A DNA stretch of 10,709 bases. Origin: Flavobacteriales bacterium (GTDB lineage Bacteria > Bacteroidota > Bacteroidia > Flavobacteriales > JABDKJ01). The stretch lies in assembly GCA_013002285.1 (NCBI GenBank), contig JABDKJ010000005.1, positions 1 to 10,709 of the forward strand. The letters are read 5' to 3'. This document shows positions 7,100-10,709 of this stretch, piece after piece (within the stretch, counting starts at the first letter, position 1; every line of letters begins with the position of its first letter). The notes beneath the pieces are model-generated. The model was not told the DNA's origin. It searched no databases and worked only from the letters and a program-made list of their open reading frames with translations. A program made the position numbers and the translations under genes.

Positions 7100-7723
7100 T
7101 TATTTACAGTTTTCAACCAAGCTAGCTACAGCGCTTTCCTGGATGATGATTGTATTGGCATTTAGTAAATCGTAAGTGTTTACATCTGATGCAGCACTTA
7201 CTTTAGCCTTGGGAAGATTACGGCTTGACAAGTGTAGATTTTGATCGACATCTGTAGTCACCATAATCGACTTCTTATCCTGAGCAAGTAAAGCTACAAT
7301 ACCAGCATACTGAGATGTCTTAGGTGCTTCAAGTGTGAAGTCTTCGACAACCATGATATTACCACCTGCTGCTTTACTTGAAAGCGCAGATCTTCTTGCC
7401 AAACGTCTAACCTTCTTATTCATTTGCTGGCTGTAGTCTCTTGGCCTCGGGCCAAAAACTCTACCCCCACCTCTGAAAATTGGCGACTTTAAAGAACCTG
7501 CTCTTGCTGTACCTGTTCCCTTTTGACGTTTAATCTTCCTGGTAGAAGCCTTAATTTCTCCTTTCTCCTTTGCCTTATGCGTTCCTTGACGTTGATTAGC
7601 CAAGTAGCGCTTGACAGCAAGGTAGAGTACATGCTCGTTTGGTTCAACGCCAAACACCTCGCCTGGAAGGTCAACTGATCTTCCGGCCTTTTCGCCTTTA
7701 ATGTTATATACGTCTACTTTCAT
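7100..7723 (-). CDS. rplD: 50S ribosomal protein L4 (uL4)
   Basis: Large-subunit protein L4, which lines the exit tunnel and contacts 23S rRNA; in gammaproteobacteria it also represses the S10 operon. From the ATG at 7723-7721 the product has 207 residues and begins MKVDVYNIKGEK. The extended loop region carries GTGTARAGSLKSPIFRGGGR (69-88) and VFGPRPRDYSQQMNKKVRR (89-107), all typical. A GTG three bases upstream (7726-7724) overlaps the rplC stop as TAGTG and would add one Met. I chose the ATG because it gives the more usual start, but both would be translationally coupled to rplC. I see no gammaproteobacterial-type S10 leader, so L4 control cannot be claimed here. Confidence 0.97.
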   Translation of the reverse strand: MKVDVYNIKGEKAGRSVDLPGEVFGVEPNEHVLYLAVKRYLANQRQGTHKAKEKGEIKASTRKIKRQKGTGTARAGSLKSPIFRGGGRVFGPRPRDYSQQMNKKVRRLARRSALSSKAAGGNIMVVEDFTLEAPKTSQYAGIVALLAQDKKSIMVTTDVDQNLHLSSRNLPKAKVSAASDVNTYDLLNANTIIIQESAVASLVENCK

Positions 7724-7725
7724 CA

Positions 7726-8388
7726 CTAACGCTTTTCAAGTACTACGAATGATCCTTTATGACCTGGGATTGCTCCTTTAATCAATACCAGATTCTTTTC
7801 CGGAAGGATTTTTACAATCTCAAGGTTTTTGATTTTTACACGACTTCCTCCGGTTCTACCAGCCATTCGCGTTCCTTTAAAAACCTTTGCTGGGTCAGAA
7901 GCTGCACCTATCGAACCAGGAGCGCGCTGTCTGTTGTGCTGACCGTGGGTAGCATCGTTTACACCGGCAAACCCGTGTCGCTTGACAACACCCTGAAATC
8001 CTTTCCCTTTAGATTGGCCAACTACATTGATCTCTTCTCCTTCTTCAAATACTTCAGAAGCGGAAATTGTATCTCCAACTGATTTTGCTAAACCAGCTTC
8101 TCCTTCAACATCTGAGATAAGACCATCGACATCAAAATCCTTAAACTCCACCACTCTCTTTAGAGGGTCTGATTTTGATTGCGCAAAGTGTCCCTGAAGG
8201 GCCCTTGACGTATTCTTAGTCTTTGCAGATCCAAAGCCAATCTGAAATGAATTGTAGCCATCCGTATCCTCAGTTTTAATTTGAGTAATAACGCAAGGTC
8301 CAGCCTCAACGACTGTACAAGCTACATTTTGACCATTATCATAAAAGATACTGGTCATACCTACTTTTTTACCTATTAATCCGTTCAC
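7726..8388 (-). CDS. rplC: 50S ribosomal protein L3 (uL3), GTG start
   Basis: Large-subunit protein L3, an assembly initiator whose long loop reaches toward the peptidyl-transferase centre. It starts with GTG at 8388-8386 and reads MNGLIGKKVGMTSIFYDNGQ; the family usually begins 2-4 residues before GKKVGMT, and there is no alternative ATG before residue 11. Other landmarks are QSKGKGFQGVVKRHGFAG (125-142), DATHGQHNRQRAPGSIGAAS (145-164) and VFKGTRMAGRTGG (169-181). At 220 residues it is longer than the 209-residue E. coli protein, mainly from an acidic insertion near 84-100. Position 164 is Ser where E. coli has the PrmB-methylated Gln150. It follows a 73-nt spacer and runs to within 2 nt of rplD. 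Confidence 0.97.
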   Translation of the reverse strand: MNGLIGKKVGMTSIFYDNGQNVACTVVEAGPCVITQIKTEDTDGYNSFQIGFGSAKTKNTSRALQGHFAQSKSDPLKRVVEFKDFDVDGLISDVEGEAGLAKSVGDTISASEVFEEGEEINVVGQSKGKGFQGVVKRHGFAGVNDATHGQHNRQRAPGSIGAASDPAKVFKGTRMAGRTGGSRVKIKNLEIVKILPEKNLVLIKGAIPGHKGSFVVLEKR

Positions 8389-8443
8389 GTCAATCTTATT
8401 TGAAAGATGATATGATGTTGTTAATTCAATACTTTCTCGTCAA

Positions 8444-8466
8444 CATGGGTAGTCTGACTACCTATG
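8444..8466 (-). other. Hairpin at the rpsJ stop codon, rpsJ-rplC spacer
   Basis: The minus strand reads CATAGGTAGTCAGACTACCC then ATG. A perfect inverted repeat (GGTAGTC-A-GACTACC, 8462-8448) is extended by three more pairs (CAT/ATG) beyond one A-C mismatch. As RNA it would fold into a stem of about 9 pairs with a small loop. It overlaps the rpsJ TAG (8464-8462). No T-run follows, so it is not a classic intrinsic terminator; a role in mRNA processing, stability or control of rplC translation is possible but not shown. Confidence 0.6.
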
Positions 8467-8770
8467 TCAATTTTACTTGGATATCTACACCACTGGGCAA
8501 CTCCAATTTCGATAGCGCATCTACCGTCTTTTGAGTTGGGGTATAAATTTCAATCAAGCGCTTGTGTGTCCGAAGCTGGAACTGTTCACGAGATTTCTTG
8601 TTGACGTGCGGAGAACGCAGGACGGTGAAAATCTTCTTTTCAGTTGGCAGCGGAATCGGACCGGAAATTACAGCCCCACTAGACCGTACGGTCTTTACAA
8701 TCTTTTCAGTAGACTTATCTACTAAGTTGTGATCGTAAGAGCGGAGCTTAATCCTAATTTTCTGATTCAT
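8462..8770 (-). CDS. rpsJ: 30S ribosomal protein S10 (uS10, NusE)
   Basis: Small-subunit head protein S10. It also acts as NusE, partnering NusB in transcription antitermination and linking NusG to the leading ribosome. The 102-residue product starts [20 protein letters not shown]. It carries the conserved [20 protein letters not shown] (37-56), then [20 protein letters not shown] (57-76) and [12 protein letters not shown] at the C-terminus. It lies 43 nt after fusA with no tuf between them, the arrangement seen in Bacteroidota. The leader is TAAAGAGTT then ATG. Its TAG stop falls inside a hairpin described separately. Confidence 0.98.
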   Translation of the reverse strand: MNQKIRIKLRSYDHNLVDKSTEKIVKTVRSSGAVISGPIPLPTEKKIFTVLRSPHVNKKSREQFQLRTHKRLIEIYTPTQKTVDALSKLELPSGVDIQVKLT

Positions 8771-8813
8771 AACTCTTTATCAAATAAATAATTTCTTCAA
8801 ATCTATTTTCTGC

Positions 8814-10709
8814 TTAGGCCGTAACCGTACCTCGAGCAGTTTCAATTACTTCTTGTGCTATTCCTTTTGGAGCAGCAGCGTAGTGAGAGAATTCCATAGT
8901 GGAGTTTGCTCTACCAGAAGTAATTGTTCTCAAGTCGGTAACATATCCGAACATTTCAGATAATGGCACTTCTGCTTTCACAGCAATCACACCACCTGTT
9001 CTTACCTCTTGATCTTTTGGAAGACCTCTTCTTCTATTCAAGTCACCGATTACACTTCCGACAAATTCCTCTGGTGTAACGATCTCCAATTTCATGATTG
9101 GTTCAAGCAATACAGGCTTACAATGTGAAGCTGCTACTCTGAAACCTTCTTTTGCACAAAGTTCAAATGCAATTGGTTTAGAATCCACTGGGTGAGTAGA
9201 ACCATCATAGACTCTAACCCTCATGCTATCCATACCATAACCGGCAAGAATACCATTATCCATCATTGAATTGAAACCTTTGATTATTGATGGGAAGAAT
9301 TCTCTTGGAATTTTACCACCAACAATTTGATTTACAAATTGAAGTCGTGCCTTACCATTTTTGAAATCCTCACTTTCAAGGAATTCCGCATCAGCTGGGC
9401 CTAGTTCGAATTGCATATCTGCAAATAAACCAGAACCACCAGACTGCTTTTTCAATTTTTCTCTATGCTGAAAACTTGCAGTAAGTGCTTCCTTATAGTT
9501 TACCTGTGGGGCTCCCTGGTTACACTCTACTTTAAACTCTCTTTTTAATCTATCAAGGATTATTTCGAGGTGAAGTTCCCCCATTCCGCTAATTACGGTT
9601 TGGTTAGTATCCTTGTCATACTTGACTTTAAATGTTGGATCCTCTTCTGCCAACTTTGCTAGTGCCATCCCCAATTTGTCCATATCCTTCTGGCTCTTAG
9701 GCTCAACAGCAACACCAATTACAGGATCAGGGAAAGTCATACTTTCTAGAACGATTGGCTTGTTCAAATCACAAAGCGTATCTCCAGTACGGATATCTTT
9801 AAATCCAACTGCCGCGGCAATATCACCAGCTTCAACCGTTGGTATTGGGTTTTGCTTATTGGCGTGCATCTGATAAATCCGGGATATACGTTCTTTTTTA
9901 TCAGTTCTAGTATTCAACACGTAAGAACCTGCATCAAGCTTACCAGAGTATGCTCTAAAGAATGCCAACTTTCCTACATAAGGATCGGTGGTAATTTTAA
10001 AAGCAAGCGCTGAAAATGGCTCATCAGCTGATGGCCTTCTGGTTTCCGGCTCTTCAGTCCTAGGATTAATTCCTTCAACCGCCTCTATATCTAATGGAGA
10101 TGGCAAGTAGGCACAAACCGCATCCAACAATGCCTGAACTCCTTTATTCTTAAATGCCGATCCACACATCATTGGACAAATGGACATGTCCATAACAGCA
10201 GCACGTATAGCCGCCTGCATTTCCTCTACCGTAATAGAGTTAGGATCTTCAAAGAATTTTTCCATCAAAGCCTCGTCATAAACAGCGATAGCTTCAATCA
10301 ACTCTTCTCTATACTGATTTACCGTATCAACAAGGTCTGCTGGAATATCAATCACATCATATTTAGCTCCCTGTGATTCTTCATCCCAAACGATCGCCTG
10401 ATTTGTAATTAAATCGACTACACCTTTAAACGTCTCTTCCGCGCCAATTGGAATTTGGAGTGGAACTGCATTGGCTCCCAATTTCTCACGAACATCGTTG
10501 ACCACTTCAAGGAAGTTGGCACCTGTTCTATCCATCTTGTTTACGAAACCAATTCTTGGAACCTTATATCTATCTGCTTGTCTCCAAACCGTTTCAGATT
10601 GTGGCTCAACACCAGAAACTGCACAGAAAAGTGCTACCGTTCCATCAAGAACTCTCAACGAACGCTCTACTTCAACTGTAAAGTCAACGTGTCCAGGAGT
10701 ATCAATGAT
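8814..10709 (-). CDS. fusA: Translation elongation factor G (EF-G), 5' end beyond window
   Basis: EF-G, the GTPase that moves tRNAs and mRNA through the ribosome and, with RRF, recycles ribosomes. The frame is open to the window edge, giving 631 visible residues that begin [20 protein letters not shown]. The family has about 700 residues, so some 75-90 N-terminal residues are missing, including the P-loop and switch I. Visible motifs (visible numbering) are G3 DTPGH at 3-7, G4 NKMD at 57-60 and G5 SAF at 184-186. Domains II-V follow, with [20 protein letters not shown], the domain IV segment [13 protein letters not shown] and the ending [20 protein letters not shown]. The TTG codon at 10658 is internal Leu 18, not a start. 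Confidence 0.98.
   Translation of the reverse strand: MIDTPGHVDFTVEVERSLRVLDGTVALFCAVSGVEPQSETVWRQADRYKVPRIGFVNKMDRTGANFLEVVNDVREKLGANAVPLQIPIGAEETFKGVVDLITNQAIVWDEESQGAKYDVIDIPADLVDTVNQYREELIEAIAVYDEALMEKFFEDPNSITVEEMQAAIRAAVMDMSICPMMCGSAFKNKGVQALLDAVCAYLPSPLDIEAVEGINPRTEEPETRRPSADEPFSALAFKITTDPYVGKLAFFRAYSGKLDAGSYVLNTRTDKKERISRIYQMHANKQNPIPTVEAGDIAAAVGFKDIRTGDTLCDLNKPIVLESMTFPDPVIGVAVEPKSQKDMDKLGMALAKLAEEDPTFKVKYDKDTNQTVISGMGELHLEIILDRLKREFKVECNQGAPQVNYKEALTASFQHREKLKKQSGGSGLFADMQFELGPADAEFLESEDFKNGKARLQFVNQIVGGKIPREFFPSIIKGFNSMMDNGILAGYGMDSMRVRVYDGSTHPVDSKPIAFELCAKEGFRVAASHCKPVLLEPIMKLEIVTPEEFVGSVIGDLNRRRGLPKDQEVRTGGVIAVKAEVPLSEMFGYVTDLRTITSGRANSTMEFSHYAAAPKGIAQEVIETARGTVTA

Noticed and set aside
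7489..7674. A 61-codon minus-strand frame inside rplD.
   Set aside because: It is a shifted reading of the L4 gene, whose own frame encodes intact conserved motifs.
7759..8082. A 107-codon open frame on the plus strand opposite rplC.
   Set aside because: It lies entirely opposite a strongly conserved gene and its translation resembles no family I know; other plus-strand frames in the window are rejected for the same reason.
8798..8805. TAGATTTG on the minus strand in the fusA-rpsJ spacer, matching the TAnnTTTG box.
   Set aside because: It lies in a very A/T-rich 43-nt spacer and has no -33 TTG element upstream, so a chance match is the simpler reading.
10656..10658. TTG as the start codon of the EF-G gene.
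   Set aside because: The frame continues upstream to the window edge with the conserved DTPGHVDF motif, so this is an internal leucine codon.

Overview
This window is a 20-gene stretch of the universally conserved ribosomal-protein supercluster (S10 and spc regions). Every gene is read on the minus strand, so transcription runs from high to low coordinates. In that order the genes are fusA (5' end cut by the window edge), rpsJ, rplC, rplD, rplW, rplB, rpsS, rplV, rpsC, rplP, rpmC, rpsQ, rplN, rplX, rplE, rpsN, rpsH, rplF, rplR and rpsE (3' end cut by the window edge). I saw no tRNA, rRNA, mobile element, CRISPR array or plus-strand gene. The gene order matches the classical S10-spc order with nothing missing or inserted.

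The organism is most likely a member of the Bacteroidota. fusA leads straight into rpsJ with no tuf between them. The starts almost all lack a Shine-Dalgarno sequence and have A/T-rich leaders. L2 carries the [18 protein letters not shown] version of its C-terminal motif, and S3 has a Gly/Arg-rich C-terminal extension. One spacer also holds a good match to the Bacteroidota -7 promoter box (TAnnTTTG). I cannot place it more finely with confidence; a Cytophagia- or Saprospiria-like lineage is a guess.

Layout: 8814-10709 is elongation factor EF-G. 3366-8770 is the S10 set (uS10, uL3, uL4, uL23, uL2, uS19, uL22, uS3, uL16, uL29, uS17). 2-3340 is the spc set (uL14, uL24, uL5, uS14, uS8, uL6, uL18, uS5), and the rest of that operon would lie beyond position 1. 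Spacers are mostly 2-49 nt and two gene pairs touch or nearly touch (rplX/rplE share one base; rplC/rplD are 2 nt apart), which fits one co-transcribed, translationally coupled unit. Only two spacers exceed 50 nt: rpsJ-rplC (73 nt, with a strong hairpin on the rpsJ stop codon) and rpsC-rplP (84 nt, with the promoter-like box and two tandem mini-ORFs).

The genes work together: the r-proteins build both ribosomal subunits, including the peptide exit tunnel (L4, L22, L23, L24, L29), the peptidyl-transferase surroundings (L2, L3, L16) and the decoding/head side (S3, S5, S8, S10, S14, S19). EF-G drives translocation on the finished ribosome. I see no undescribed system here. The points worth a second look are small: the RGG-type tail of S3, the rpsC-rplP spacer, the rpsJ-rplC hairpin, and a repeated AATAGTAG-like element just before several start codons.
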